NCBI RefSeq assembly: GCF_001421805.1
Contig: NZ_LMLC01000002.1
Location: forward strand, 372,001 to 436,000
DNA: 64,000 bases
DNA from: Sphingomonas sp. Leaf34
GTDB taxonomy: Bacteria; Pseudomonadota; Alphaproteobacteria; Sphingomonadales; Sphingomonadaceae
Direction: 5' to 3'
This document shows positions 8,924 to 17,869 of the stretch, piece by piece (position 1 is the first letter of the stretch; every line of letters starts with the position of its first letter). A program made the position numbers and the translations under genes. The notes beneath the pieces are model-generated. The model saw only the letters and a list, made by a program, of their open reading frames with translations, had not been told where the DNA came from and made no database searches.

Positions 8924-10141
8924 CTAGGCGCGCTTCGACCGCAGCGTGATCCGCGTCATTTCCGCCCATCGCCCAAGCCGCAGCGCGAAGCCTGGCCACA
9001 GGCCGGTGCCGTTGCTCACATACAGCGTCATCCCGTCGACATCGTAGCGTCCCGAGACGAACCCGCCATTGGCGAGCGCAAAGATCCGGTCGAAGCCCAT
9101 GATCATGCCCCCATGCGTATGCCCGGACAACTGCAGCGCGACCCCGCGCGCCGCCGACTGCCGCGCCGCCTTGGGCTGGTGGTCGAGCAGCAGGACCGGC
9201 ACCCCAGCCGGCGCACCGGCCAGCGCCGCGGCAAGATCCGGCCCCGCCTGCCCGACCGCGGGCGCGGAGAGATCGGTCACGCCCGCGAGAACCAGCCGCG
9301 CATCGCCGCGCGTGAGCAGCGTATGCGCGTTGGGCAACATGCGGATGCCCAGCGCCTGAAGATGCCGCATCCATGCCGCATAATCGAAGAAATACTCATG
9401 GTTGCCGGGGATCGCATAGACGCCGTCCGGCGCGCGCAGGTCGCGCAGCGGGGCGACGTCCGCCTGCCGCATCGCCACCGACCCGTCGATAAAGTCTCCG
9501 GTCACCACGATCAGGTCCGCGCCCGACGCATTGGCGCGCGTCACCACCGCCCGCGCCCAGTTCGCGGGAAACAGCCGGCTGATATGCAGGTCGGTCAGCT
9601 GCAGCACGCGGTATCCGTCGAACTGCGGCGGCAGGTCACGGATCGTGACCTCGACGTCCTTGACGACCGGTACGCGGATCGCGTTGGCGACGCCGATCGC
9701 CGCCAGCACCGCGGCAAGTCCCGCAGTCGCATAGCGCACCGCGTCGGGCACCACCGCACCACGTCGCACCAGCATCGTCGTCAGCGTTCCGAGATCGACC
9801 AGCATCTGCAGGATGGCGAGCAACAGGATCGCGCCGAACGCCCAGTTGAACGCGATCACGACGGCGCGAGGAAATTCGGGCGCGAACACCGATCCCGACG
9901 AGAGCCGGCTCCACGAATGATATTGCGACGCCAGCAGCAGCAGCACCGCGACGACCAGCTTGACCGGCACCGTCAACGACAGCGGCCACAGCCAGCGCAG
10001 GATCACGTACAGGCACGGCAGCGAAAAGATCAGCTGGAAGATCGTCTCTATCCTTCGGCGATGCCCCCGGGAACGATGACGGCCAGCCCCGATACCCCCG
10101 CGCCTGCCCGCGTGGCGCAATTTATTTCCGACGCACCCCAA
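8924..10141 (-). CDS. Membrane-anchored metallophosphoesterase (YaeI-like)
   Basis: Up to 405 residues. The N-terminal part has four hydrophobic helices (LIFSLPCLYVILRW through about residue 150). The calcineurin-like fold follows: DLHIS, GDFIDGS, GNHEY and GHTHGG motifs supply the dimetal ligands. The family includes YaeI-type phosphodiesterases, some acting on lipid-linked substrates. The only ATG is the first codon, three bases after the preceding stop, and it yields an unusual Gly/Arg-rich leader. The real start may be a non-ATG codon nearer the first helix. It is the last gene of the SDR-glycosidase operon. Confidence 0.82.
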   Translation of the reverse strand: MGCVGNKLRHAGRRGGIGAGRHRSRGHRRRIETIFQLIFSLPCLYVILRWLWPLSLTVPVKLVVAVLLLLASQYHSWSRLSSGSVFAPEFPRAVVIAFNWAFGAILLLAILQMLVDLGTLTTMLVRRGAVVPDAVRYATAGLAAVLAAIGVANAIRVPVVKDVEVTIRDLPPQFDGYRVLQLTDLHISRLFPANWARAVVTRANASGADLIVVTGDFIDGSVAMRQADVAPLRDLRAPDGVYAIPGNHEYFFDYAAWMRHLQALGIRMLPNAHTLLTRGDARLVLAGVTDLSAPAVGQAGPDLAAALAGAPAGVPVLLLDHQPKAARQSAARGVALQLSGHTHGGMIMGFDRIFALANGGFVSGRYDVDGMTLYVSNGTGLWPGFALRLGRWAEMTRITLRSKRA

Positions 10142-10144
10142 TCT

Positions 10145-11038
10145 TCAGCGCGAATAGACACCGATCAGCGCACGCCGCAGCATCCGGTCCTCGAGCGAAT
10201 GATAGAGCGCGATCCTGTCGCCCTCGATCACGGTCGATGCGGCGAACGCGATATCGGTTGCCTCGCGGCTTACCGCGGGCGGCGGCACCAGCATCGGCTC
10301 GATCCCGCGGCCGGTCACCCGCGTGAAATCGGGATCGAAGCTGATCCAGCCGATCCGCCACCGCGCGTCGTGCGTCGCGCCATTGTAGAACATCACCGGA
10401 TCCTGCCCCGCGATCCGGATGATCGGCCCGGTCGATAGGTGCCAATTGTCCCAGCTGTCCTCGCGGATTCCGAACGGATTGGGCATCACGGCCCACGGCC
10501 CCTTGGCGGTCGGTCCGCGCGCCATGCCGATCCGCGATGCCCCGTGCGCGGCATATTCGTAGAACAGCCGCCAATCCCCCGCCGCGGTCTGCGCGAGCGT
10601 CGCCTCCTTGATGTTGCCCTCGCTCGGTGGCGCCTTAAGCACTAGGTCCTGCTTCACCAGCGCGCTCAGCTCGCGCCCCGCCGCCAGGATCATCGATCCT
10701 TGCACGCGCGCCGCGTCGACACCGGTATAATAGACCAGATACTCGCGATCGATCACCAGCACGGTCGGATCCTCGCACCCGCCAAGATCGGCAGGCCCCG
10801 GCCCCGGCACGATCGCCAGCCCCGGATCCATTCGGAAGTGCAGCCCGTCCGTACTTGCCCCGCCGGCGATGATGCCGGTCGGATCATGCGGCCCGAGCGG
10901 ATGCGGCACGCCGCGGATCATCAAGCGGTACAGATCGCCTTCCTTCCAGACGAACGGGCTCATCAGGTCCATTCCGTCGATCGGCGACGCGGCCGAGATC
11001 GTGACGGTGTCGAGGTGCTCGACGACATAGCTCAGCAT
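10145..11038 (-). CDS. GH130-like glycosidase / mannoside phosphorylase family protein
   Basis: 297 residues from the ATG that has AAGGGG about nine bases upstream and lies 4 bp after the SDR stop. It is a five-bladed beta-propeller type sequence with GGCEDPTV and SWDNWHLSTGP, characteristic of the GH130/PF04041 group. That group phosphorolyses or hydrolyses beta-mannosides. No signal peptide is seen, so it is cytoplasmic, consistent with phosphorolysis of imported oligosaccharides. The exact linkage specificity is not readable from sequence. Confidence 0.78.
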   Translation of the reverse strand: MLSYVVEHLDTVTISAASPIDGMDLMSPFVWKEGDLYRLMIRGVPHPLGPHDPTGIIAGGASTDGLHFRMDPGLAIVPGPGPADLGGCEDPTVLVIDREYLVYYTGVDAARVQGSMILAAGRELSALVKQDLVLKAPPSEGNIKEATLAQTAAGDWRLFYEYAAHGASRIGMARGPTAKGPWAVMPNPFGIREDSWDNWHLSTGPIIRIAGQDPVMFYNGATHDARWRIGWISFDPDFTRVTGRGIEPMLVPPPAVSREATDIAFAASTVIEGDRIALYHSLEDRMLRRALIGVYSR

Positions 11039-11042
11039 CGGA

Positions 11043-11810
11043 TCACGCCCCTTGCGCAACGGTCAGCGACAGCGCGCCGTCGATCGTCACCGTCGTGCCG
11101 GTGATGTACTCCGCCGCCGGCGACAGCAGGAATAGGACAAGCGCGGCGACCTCGTCGGGCCGCCCAGCACGCTTCCACGGGATCGCCGCTTCCTTCGCCG
11201 CCAGTTCGGTGGGACGATCAAGCGCAGACTGGTTCATCGGCGTCAGGATCATCCCCGGCGCGACGCCGTTGACCGCGATCCCCCTCGGCGCAAGTTCGAG
11301 CGCAAGAGTCGCGGTCAGCTGCGCCAGGCCGCCCTTGGCCGAATCGTAATCGACCCCGCCGGGCCGCGGCGCGCGCTCGTGGATCGACGAGATGTTGACG
11401 ATCCGCCCCTTCGCCGCCTTCGCCTCCAGCGCCCGCACCATCCGCCGGCATGTCAGGAACGGCCCGTAAAGATCCGAGCGGATGACCCGGTCGAATTGCG
11501 AGAGCTTCATGTCGACCAGATCGACCCCGGTCATGTTGAGCCCTGCCGAATTGACGAGCAGGTCGACCGTGCCGAACGTCTTTTCGGCCACTGCAAACAG
11601 CTGTTCGACCGCGGACTCGTCACCGACATCGGTCTGGACGGCGATCGCGCGGTCATCCCCGCCGATCGACGCGCAGACCGCATTCGCCGCCGCGACGTCC
11701 GTATAATAGGTGATGACGACGCGCGCGCCGGCATCGCCCAGCGCCTTGGCACAGGCGGCGCCGATGCCCGATTCCCCGCCCGTGACGATCGCGACCCGAT
11801 ATTCAAGCAT
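11043..11810 (-). CDS. SDR family oxidoreductase (glucose 1-dehydrogenase-like)
   Basis: 255 residues. It has the classical short-chain dehydrogenase layout: cofactor loop TGGESGIG at residues 10-17, the NSAG element, Ser at ISSIHE and the catalytic YDSAK pair near residue 155. ITGTTVTIDGAL lies at the C-terminus. It is first in a three-gene minus-strand operon with the GH130-like and phosphoesterase genes, so it probably oxidises or reduces a sugar or polyol released by the glycosidase. The substrate is inferred only. Confidence 0.9.
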   Translation of the reverse strand: MLEYRVAIVTGGESGIGAACAKALGDAGARVVITYYTDVAAANAVCASIGGDDRAIAVQTDVGDESAVEQLFAVAEKTFGTVDLLVNSAGLNMTGVDLVDMKLSQFDRVIRSDLYGPFLTCRRMVRALEAKAAKGRIVNISSIHERAPRPGGVDYDSAKGGLAQLTATLALELAPRGIAVNGVAPGMILTPMNQSALDRPTELAAKEAAIPWKRAGRPDEVAALVLFLLSPAAEYITGTTVTIDGALSLTVAQGA

Positions 11811-12256
11811 GCCAATCCCCGACGGCTGTTTTCTCGATCCGCGGCAAGCGCTTAACCGCGCCGCGGTGCAAATGAATTTGCTGTCAGGTCGACCGGTGGC
11901 TTACAAACGCCTGATGTAATGCAAACTGACCCTTACCAGGGACCGTCCCTGATGCGGATCAGTTCGGCGAAGCGACCAAGACCCGCTTTCAGGCCGATAA
12001 GACTGCGCAACGGTCCGTTCGCAAACACGATCTCGACGCTGGCTTTGTGCGGTGCCACGGCTGCGACAACGCTGTATCGGAACGGCGGCCCGGACTGGCC
12101 GGTACAGGTTCGCCCGTCGCCCGGCGAGACCGTCCAACAGCGTGTCTGGACGCGGCCAGTGGTCGCAGGCGCGCTTCTCCGCATCGCTCGCCCGGCCGCA
12201 CATGCCGATCTTCAAAGGGGCGATCTGCGACTGACGCCCCGCCCCATGATAGGTTT
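11811..12256. other. 446-bp intergenic region with a possible DUF1801-like remnant
   Basis: This lies upstream of the SDR operon and downstream of the ROK-type gene. A minus-strand frame at 11933-12184 ends ...APHKASVEIVFANG... and then FAELIRIRDGPW, which recalls the end of DUF1801 proteins, but it lacks a credible N-terminus. A TTACA...TGTAA inverted repeat (11901-11905/11915-11919) is also present. Nothing here is firmly a gene. The SDR promoter must lie in the part nearest 11810. Confidence 0.3.
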
Positions 12257-13489
12257 TCAGGGCTTGATGAGGATAGCATCGGAGGGGAGCATTCGATCGA
12301 GAAACGGCAGGATCGCCGCGCCGACTGCGGGCGCATCGCGCGAGAGCGTGGCGCGGCCGATCGGCGCCGACGCGGGGATATTGGACATCGCGGCGGACAA
12401 TTTGCCCAGCGTCTCGGCCGCCAGCCGATCGAGGATCACATCGGGCAGACGGCCGCCGAGCAGGATCGCCGCCGGGTTGATCAGGCAGTTGATCGCGGTC
12501 AGCGCGGGCACCAGTGCGCACGACGCCTCGTCAAGCCAGGCGACGAGATGCGGTGCATGCGCCTCGGGAAACGCCAGCGTGGGATCGAGCCCGTCGATCG
12601 ACTGCCCCGCGGCTTCGAGCCGTTCGGCCAGCGCCGACAACGACACGATGTCCTGCAACACCCGCGACGGATCGCCGGTCAGCGGCAGGAAACCGATTTC
12701 CCCGCTGCGCGCATCGGCCCCGCGATAATAGGTGCCGTCGATCACGATTCCGCCGCCGAGCCCGGCACTGATCAAGATGTAGAAGAAGCTGGCATGGTCG
12801 AGCCCGCTGCCGAACTGCGCCTCGCCGATCGCGGCGGCGGCGGCGTCGTTGTCGATATGGATCGACCAGGGAACGACGTCGGCGAGCAGCGCCTGGAGAT
12901 CGACCTCGCCCCACCGCTCATAGCCCTCGGGCCGGTGCGGCAGGACGACGCGACCGAGATCGTCGGGCAGGGCGACGCCGACGCCGAGTACGCGGTCGGT
13001 GCGGATCACGCCGCTCTGGTGGATCTCGGCGATACCGGTCCGGACGATCGCGACGACGTCTTCGGGCATCGCGAACGCGATGTGCCGCGTGAACCGCGAC
13101 CGGACGGTGCCCGCCAGATCGAGCGATACCAGCGTCACATGATCACGGTCGATGTTCAGGCCGATCGCGAAACAGCCGTCGGGATTGATCCGCAACTGTA
13201 CCGCGGGCTGCCCGCGGACGCCGGTGCGACGACCGGCGTCGACGATCAGCTCGGCATCGAACAGCCGCGCGGTGATGTTGGCGATGGTCGGTGACGTCAG
13301 ATTGGTCATCGTCGCGATTTCGCTGCGGGTGATGTCCGGATGACGCCGGATCACCTGCAGGACGACGCGCTGGTTATAGTCGCCTGCGCGCTCGAGGTTG
13401 GTCCCCGACAGGCTGGGCCCCAATCGCACCGCACGCTCGTCCGCAGTGACACCGCTGTGGACCGACGGCTCGAAATCCGAAAAATTCAA
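12257..13489 (-). CDS. ROK family transcriptional regulator
   Basis: 410 residues. It starts at TTG, chosen because GGAGGG sits six bases upstream. The N-terminal winged helix (SEIATMTNLTSPTIANITARL) is followed by an actin-like ROK domain with the cofactor-type loop GAGLGGGIVIDG. The cysteine-rich zinc motif of sugar-kinase ROK proteins is absent, since the expected place reads FLPLTGDPSRVL. This suggests a regulator of the NagC/XylR type rather than a kinase. It probably controls nearby sugar genes. Two TATTTTGGTA direct repeats lie just upstream. Confidence 0.85.
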   Translation of the reverse strand: MNFSDFEPSVHSGVTADERAVRLGPSLSGTNLERAGDYNQRVVLQVIRRHPDITRSEIATMTNLTSPTIANITARLFDAELIVDAGRRTGVRGQPAVQLRINPDGCFAIGLNIDRDHVTLVSLDLAGTVRSRFTRHIAFAMPEDVVAIVRTGIAEIHQSGVIRTDRVLGVGVALPDDLGRVVLPHRPEGYERWGEVDLQALLADVVPWSIHIDNDAAAAAIGEAQFGSGLDHASFFYILISAGLGGGIVIDGTYYRGADARSGEIGFLPLTGDPSRVLQDIVSLSALAERLEAAGQSIDGLDPTLAFPEAHAPHLVAWLDEASCALVPALTAINCLINPAAILLGGRLPDVILDRLAAETLGKLSAAMSNIPASAPIGRATLSRDAPAVGAAILPFLDRMLPSDAILIKP

Positions 13490-13519
13490 CCTTATCCCTC
13501 CAGCAATCTTGAGAGATCA

Positions 13520-13587
13520 TATTTTGGTATTGCTCATCGTCCCCCCAGCGATACCCGCGGGTCAACATTCACAGATTTATTTTGGTA
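13520..13587. promoter_or_regulatory. Pair of TATTTTGGTA direct repeats (candidate operators)
   Basis: The 10-bp word TATTTTGGTA occurs at 13520-13529 and again at 13578-13587, 58 bp apart. It lies in the short A+T-rich gap between the ROK-type gene and the DUF885 gene. Exact repetition in a G+C-rich genome, directly upstream of a regulator, suggests binding sites, possibly for autoregulation. No experimental consensus is claimed. Confidence 0.4.
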
Positions 13588-13603
13588 CTCACCGCGCGCG
13601 TCG

Positions 13604-15436
13604 TCATCCCGCGCGTCCACCTGCCGCGATCCAGCGATCGATCTTCGTCTCGAGCACGGGCATCGGCAGCGCGCCGGTGTCGAGAACCTGCGCATGGAAA
13701 CCGCGCGGATCGAAGCGCGTACCCAGCGCCGCCTTCGCCTTTGCCTTGGTCCGCGCGATCGTCAGCTGGCCGATCTTGTACGCCAGCGCCTGCCCCGGAA
13801 TCGCGATGTAGCGCTCGACCTCGGCGGTCGCATCGGTGCGCGCCATCGGCGAATTGGCGAGCATATACGCAATCGCCTGGTCGCGCGTCCAATTCTTGGC
13901 GTGGATCCCGCTGTCGACCACCAGCCGCATCGCGCGCAGCATCTCGTCGTTCAGCCCGCCCATCCGCTGATACGGATCGGTCTCGACGCCAAGCTCTTTC
14001 CACAGGCTTTCCGCATACAGCGCCCAGCCTTCGACATAGGCGGTGTTCCCGCCGAACCGCATGAACGCGGGCAACGCCTCGTTCTCCTGCGCGAGGCTGA
14101 TCTGGAAATGATGCCCCGGCACGCCCTCGTGAAGGAACAGCGTCTCCATCTCCCAGGTGTAACGCGACGGCAGGTCATAGGTGTTATAATAGAAGACGCC
14201 CGGACGCGTCCCGTCGGGCGTGCCCCCCTGGTACGAGCCGCCCGCCTCGGTCTTCTCCTTGAACGCGGGCACCGCGCGGATCTCGAGCTTGGTCCTGGGC
14301 AGCAGCGAGAACTGCTCCGGGATCCGGCGATAGATCTTCGTCTCGATCGCCTTATACCCCTCGCGCAGCGCCTCGGCGGAGACCGGCGCGAACTTGGGAT
14401 CGGTCCGCAGATAGGTGAAGAACTCAGGCAGCGTCCCCTTGAAGCCGACCGCCTGCTTCTGCACGCCCATGTCCTTCAGCAGCCGCGCGACCTCTGCCAG
14501 ACCGAGAGTGTGGACGTCGTCGGCGGACAGCGGCAACGTCGTGTTCTGCTCGATCAGGTACGTGTACAGCTTGGCCCCGCCCGGAATGGCGGACAGCCCG
14601 ACGCTGTCGCGCGCTTTGGCGCGATAGGTGTTGGCAAGAAAATCGCGCATCCGCTGTTCCGCAGGCAGGATCACGTCGCGAATCTGCGTGGCATAGGCGA
14701 TGCGCAGCCGTACCTGATCCGCCGCCGAAACGGTCGCCGGAAACGTTTTGAGCGGGCCTGCAAAGGTCGAACGCTCGACGCCTTCCTTGATCAGATTGTC
14801 GAACTGGCCGATCATGTTGTCGACCACCAGCCGTGGCTGGACGATGCCGTCCGCCATGCCCTCGCGGAACAACCCGATCGCGCGGTCGAGGACAGCCGCA
14901 TATTCGGCGTTGCGCTTTAGGTTGTTCTCGTAATCGGCGAGTGTCTTGAACGGCGCCGCCCCCTCCCCCGATGCGAAATCGGGATAGAAGGTCTGGAAAC
15001 CCGACATGTGATCGATCGGGAGGTCGCGCTGGATTTTGAGCAGATCGGGGGCATAGCCACGTAGCGTGATCCGCGTACTTGTCCCGAACACGTCATACGC
15101 GATCTGGTCGACCGCGGAGAGTTTCGCGCGATCGATCCGGGCAAGCGCGGCGAGATCGGCCTCCGCGGCCGCGCGCTCGGCTGCGGTATAGGCGTCTGTC
15201 AGATACGCACCGAGACGATCCGCATATCGCAGGTCGCCGCGAAAGATCGCCGATACCGGGTTGCGCTTCAGGCTCGCCTCGTCGCTGGCGTAGAACAGCG
15301 CCTTGAGCTTGGTATCCTCGGCGCTATCGCCCGGCTGGGCGGTTGGCGGCGGCAAGGCCTGGCCGACCGCCGCCGTCGCGCCGGCAGTTGCGCCGGCAGT
15401 TGCAAGAAACGCAGCGAGCAGCAGCTTGATCGACAC
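13604..15436 (-). CDS. Exported DUF885 family protein (putative metallohydrolase)
   Basis: 610 residues from a GTG with GGAGGGGG about nine bases upstream. An earlier TTG is in frame but lies upstream of that ribosome-binding site. A Sec signal (KLLLAAFLATAGATAGATAAVGQA) is followed by the DUF885 domain. The conserved HEGVPGHH (about residue 425) and YVEGWALYAE look like a zinc-peptidase pair of the HExxH/E kind. DUF885 proteins in related bacteria are often annotated as peptidases or hydrolases without defined substrates. It is a separate gene from the ROK-type gene 114 bp further along the strand. Confidence 0.88.
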   Translation of the reverse strand: MSIKLLLAAFLATAGATAGATAAVGQALPPPTAQPGDSAEDTKLKALFYASDEASLKRNPVSAIFRGDLRYADRLGAYLTDAYTAAERAAAEADLAALARIDRAKLSAVDQIAYDVFGTSTRITLRGYAPDLLKIQRDLPIDHMSGFQTFYPDFASGEGAAPFKTLADYENNLKRNAEYAAVLDRAIGLFREGMADGIVQPRLVVDNMIGQFDNLIKEGVERSTFAGPLKTFPATVSAADQVRLRIAYATQIRDVILPAEQRMRDFLANTYRAKARDSVGLSAIPGGAKLYTYLIEQNTTLPLSADDVHTLGLAEVARLLKDMGVQKQAVGFKGTLPEFFTYLRTDPKFAPVSAEALREGYKAIETKIYRRIPEQFSLLPRTKLEIRAVPAFKEKTEAGGSYQGGTPDGTRPGVFYYNTYDLPSRYTWEMETLFLHEGVPGHHFQISLAQENEALPAFMRFGGNTAYVEGWALYAESLWKELGVETDPYQRMGGLNDEMLRAMRLVVDSGIHAKNWTRDQAIAYMLANSPMARTDATAEVERYIAIPGQALAYKIGQLTIARTKAKAKAALGTRFDPRGFHAQVLDTGALPMPVLETKIDRWIAAGGRAG

Positions 15437-15512
15437 CGGCAAATTCCCCCTCCGCAAAGACGCGGCTATCGAGAGGGAGTAGGCCGGAGACCCACCTGCT
15501 GCAAGCGACGCC

Positions 15513-16322
15513 TTACCGCGGTTTGACGAACTTCAGCGTCATCCGGTCACTCTCCCCGATCGCGGTGTATTTGGCGCGATCGACGTCCTTCAGCGCATAG
15601 CTCGGCGGCAGCGTCCAGACGCCACCCTGCCAGTCCGCCGTGTCCTTCGGGTTCGCGTTGACCTCGGACGTGCCCGCCAGCTTGAACCCGGCCGCGGTCG
15701 CGAAGCCGATCACCGAGCTCGGCTTCATATAGCCGCTCTTTTCCTCGGCTGCGACATCGCGTGCTTCGGGCAGGCGATGCTCGACGACACCAAGCGTGCC
15801 GCCCGGCTTCAGCATCTTGAACATCGCCGCAAACATCGCGCGTGCGCGATCCGCGCCGCCAAACCGCCAGTTGTGGACGTTGCGGAACGTCAGCACGACG
15901 TCGGCGCTGCCATCGGGGACGCTTGGCTGGCCGGCCTCGGCGGGGAACGCCGCAAGCCGGACCTTGCCATAGGTCGTGGCATTCTTCGCTTGCATCGCTC
16001 GCACGCCGTTCAGGCCCTTCTCCCACGGTCCTGCCGCGTAGTACGCACCATTCCGCGCGGTCAGCGGCGCGAGGATCTCGGTATACCAGCCGCCCGACGG
16101 CCAGATCTCGACCACCGTATCGGTCGGCTTGACACCGAAAAAGGCGAGCGTCTGCGCCGGGTGGCGATAGCGGTCGCGCGCGACGTTGGATGGCGTGCGC
16201 GTCGCCCCTGCGACAGCGGCAGCGATCGGCGCAGGCACGCGTTGCGCGCTCGCGGCAATCGGTGCGCTCACAGCGAGCAAAGCGGGGGCAGCGCAGAGCA
16301 AGAAACGGACAGAGCGGTTCAT
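15513..16322 (-). CDS. Exported SAM-methyltransferase-fold protein
   Basis: 269 residues from the ATG preceded by AAAGGTCG. The N-terminus (FLLCAAPALLAVSAPIAASA) is a clear Sec signal. The mature part resembles class I methyltransferases: VVEIWPSGGWYTEIL replaces the usual glycine-rich SAM loop, ADVVLTFRNVHNW occupies motif IV, and LKPGGTLGVVEHR follows. SAM is not expected in the periplasm, so the protein may have lost methyl transfer or bind another ligand. Its start faces the DksA-like gene divergently. Confidence 0.8.
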   Translation of the reverse strand: MNRSVRFLLCAAPALLAVSAPIAASAQRVPAPIAAAVAGATRTPSNVARDRYRHPAQTLAFFGVKPTDTVVEIWPSGGWYTEILAPLTARNGAYYAAGPWEKGLNGVRAMQAKNATTYGKVRLAAFPAEAGQPSVPDGSADVVLTFRNVHNWRFGGADRARAMFAAMFKMLKPGGTLGVVEHRLPEARDVAAEEKSGYMKPSSVIGFATAAGFKLAGTSEVNANPKDTADWQGGVWTLPPSYALKDVDRAKYTAIGESDRMTLKFVKPR

Positions 16323-16378
16323 CGTCGACCTTTCGGAATGGGCTGACGCCAGCGTGGCCCGGATGTGATCGATCCACA

Positions 16379-16401
16379 AGCCCGCAGGCGCGATGCGGGC
16401 T
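16379..16401. other. 8-bp-stem hairpin in a divergent intergenic region
   Basis: AGCCCGCA and TGCGGGCT pair around a 7-base loop, between the exported methyltransferase-like gene and the DksA-like gene. It could be an operator or a 5'-UTR hairpin. No T-run follows on either strand, so it is not a typical terminator. Confidence 0.35.
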
Positions 16402-16469
16402 GGTCCATCCCTGGAAAAGGACAGCATGATTACCCATATTCTCGAAGAGGTTGACCAAAGGAACGAGCA

Positions 16470-16730
16470 ATGGCTGGCGGCTGGACTCGCGATGGCGCGG
16501 TGCAGGATCAGATCGACGACACGGTGATGGATGCCGTGTTGGCGGCGCGTGCAAGGATGCCGACGGGTGAGAGCGAGACATATTGCGCACAATGCGGCGA
16601 CGACATCCCGGAAGGACGACGCGTGGCAATCCCCGGTGTGCGCACCTGTGTCGCGTGCCAGAGCAGCCGCGATCGCCCCGCCTCCGCACTGTTCAACCGC
16701 CGCGGGAGCAAGGACAGCCAGCTTCGGTGA
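16470..16730 (+). CDS. Small DksA/TraR-type C4 zinc finger protein
   Basis: 86 residues. The zinc finger is formed by YCAQCGD and TCVACQS (two CxxC pairs 17 residues apart), with the DIPEGRR...PGVRTC spacing of the DksA/TraR family. The N-terminal coiled coil of full DksA is missing, so it matches the short YbiI/TraR class. Such proteins may bind the RNA-polymerase secondary channel, but a role in this organism is unproven. It is monocistronic, about 200 bp from the next plus-strand gene. Confidence 0.85.
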   Translation: MAGGWTRDGAVQDQIDDTVMDAVLAARARMPTGESETYCAQCGDDIPEGRRVAIPGVRTCVACQSSRDRPASALFNRRGSKDSQLR

Positions 16731-16930
16731 CCCAAGGGCGGTGACGGCATCGTGTGATTTCCGGCTCGGAAAGGCTGGATTGCAGGGCGAGATGACGGAC
16801 GCGCGGGCAACCCCGGATACCGCATGCTTCCACTGCGTGACGCGGGAGCCTACCGTATCTCCTTGAGGACGAAGGATCGTGGTCGCTTCGCGAGCTTTAC
16901 TTGGCTTCGCTTGATCGTCAGGGCAGACCC

Positions 16931-17797
16931 ATGAGCGACGTGACGCACACCCCTGCCCCGCCCGACGACGCCCCCGATTTCGTCGTCATCGACGTCGAGA
17001 CGGCGTGCTCGCGCGTCAGCAGCATCTGCCAGATCGGGATCGTGGGTTTCAAGGGCGGGCGCGAGATCTTCGAATATGAAACGCTGATCGACCCGCGTGA
17101 CGTGTTCGAGGTGTTCAACACACGGATCCACGGAATTGCCGCGCATCACGTCGTCGGCCGACCGACCTTTGCCGATGTCCACGCGACCGTCCACGGCCAT
17201 TTGTCGGGGCGGACGACGGTCGCGCATTCCTATTTCGACAAAGGCGCGCTGGCCGCCGCCTGCCGCGTTCATGACCGCGCGATGATCGAGACGACCTGGC
17301 TCGACAGCGTGCGCGTTGCCAAGCGCGCCTGGCCCGATCTCGAAAGCCACCGGCTCGGGCTGCTCGCGCGATATCTCGGGATCGCGCACAAGCATCACGA
17401 CGCGCTGAGCGATGCGCGCGCAGCAGGCTGGGTGATCGTCAAGGCGAGCGAACATACCGGGCTGTCGCTCCACGACTGGCTCGCCCCGCCCCGCGTCGCC
17501 GGCGCTGCGCCGCGCGCCGCGCCCGACGGTCCGCTGAAGGAGGACCGCGTCGTAATTTTGGGCGAGCCGCGCGATGGCCGGCTTGCGCACATCGCCGCCG
17601 GGCTCGGCGCGCGCGTGATGACCGGGGTCGGCAGCTCGACGACGCTGCTGGTGGTCGCCGGTCGCGAGCCGTTCGGCCGCGCGACCCGCTCGAGCGTCGC
17701 TTACCTGCGGGCGCAAGCGCTGCGGGCAGAGGGTGCACCGATCCGGATCATCGCCAGCGATGCGCTGAAGGCGATCGCCGCCAGCCGCTCCGCGTAA
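16931..17797 (+). CDS. DnaQ-like 3'-5' exonuclease with C-terminal BRCT domain
   Basis: 288 residues. The start ATG opens MSDVTHTP; ten further codons upstream are in frame but unlikely. The DEDDh exonuclease spans about residues 15-180: VIDVETA, the TVAHSYFDKG motif and HHDALSDARA provide the acidic and histidine ligands. A BRCT-like domain follows (EDRVVILGEPRDG through ASDALKAI). This fusion resembles epsilon-like proofreading or repair nucleases of actinobacteria and some alphaproteobacteria. It is likely cytoplasmic and acts in DNA repair or tRNA/DNA end trimming (inferred). Confidence 0.85.
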   Translation: MSDVTHTPAPPDDAPDFVVIDVETACSRVSSICQIGIVGFKGGREIFEYETLIDPRDVFEVFNTRIHGIAAHHVVGRPTFADVHATVHGHLSGRTTVAHSYFDKGALAAACRVHDRAMIETTWLDSVRVAKRAWPDLESHRLGLLARYLGIAHKHHDALSDARAAGWVIVKASEHTGLSLHDWLAPPRVAGAAPRAAPDGPLKEDRVVILGEPRDGRLAHIAAGLGARVMTGVGSSTTLLVVAGREPFGRATRSSVAYLRAQALRAEGAPIRIIASDALKAIAASRSA

Positions 17798-17799
17798 TC

Positions 17800-17818
17800 C
17801 TCCCCCGCCACGGGGGAG
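17800..17818. terminator. Hairpin at the convergent exonuclease/putA junction
   Basis: CTCCCCCG pairs with CGGGGGAG around a CCA loop directly after the exonuclease stop and before the putA 3' end. It is a strong stem with only a short AGTTTC tail on the plus strand. It likely serves as a terminator or transcript-end stabiliser. The same CCCCCGCCA-CGGGG design recurs at 26617-26640. Confidence 0.6.
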
Positions 17819-17869
17819 AGTTTCGATCGCGCTTGATGCCAATCGGCTCGCTGGCTCAGGCCATCGCCA

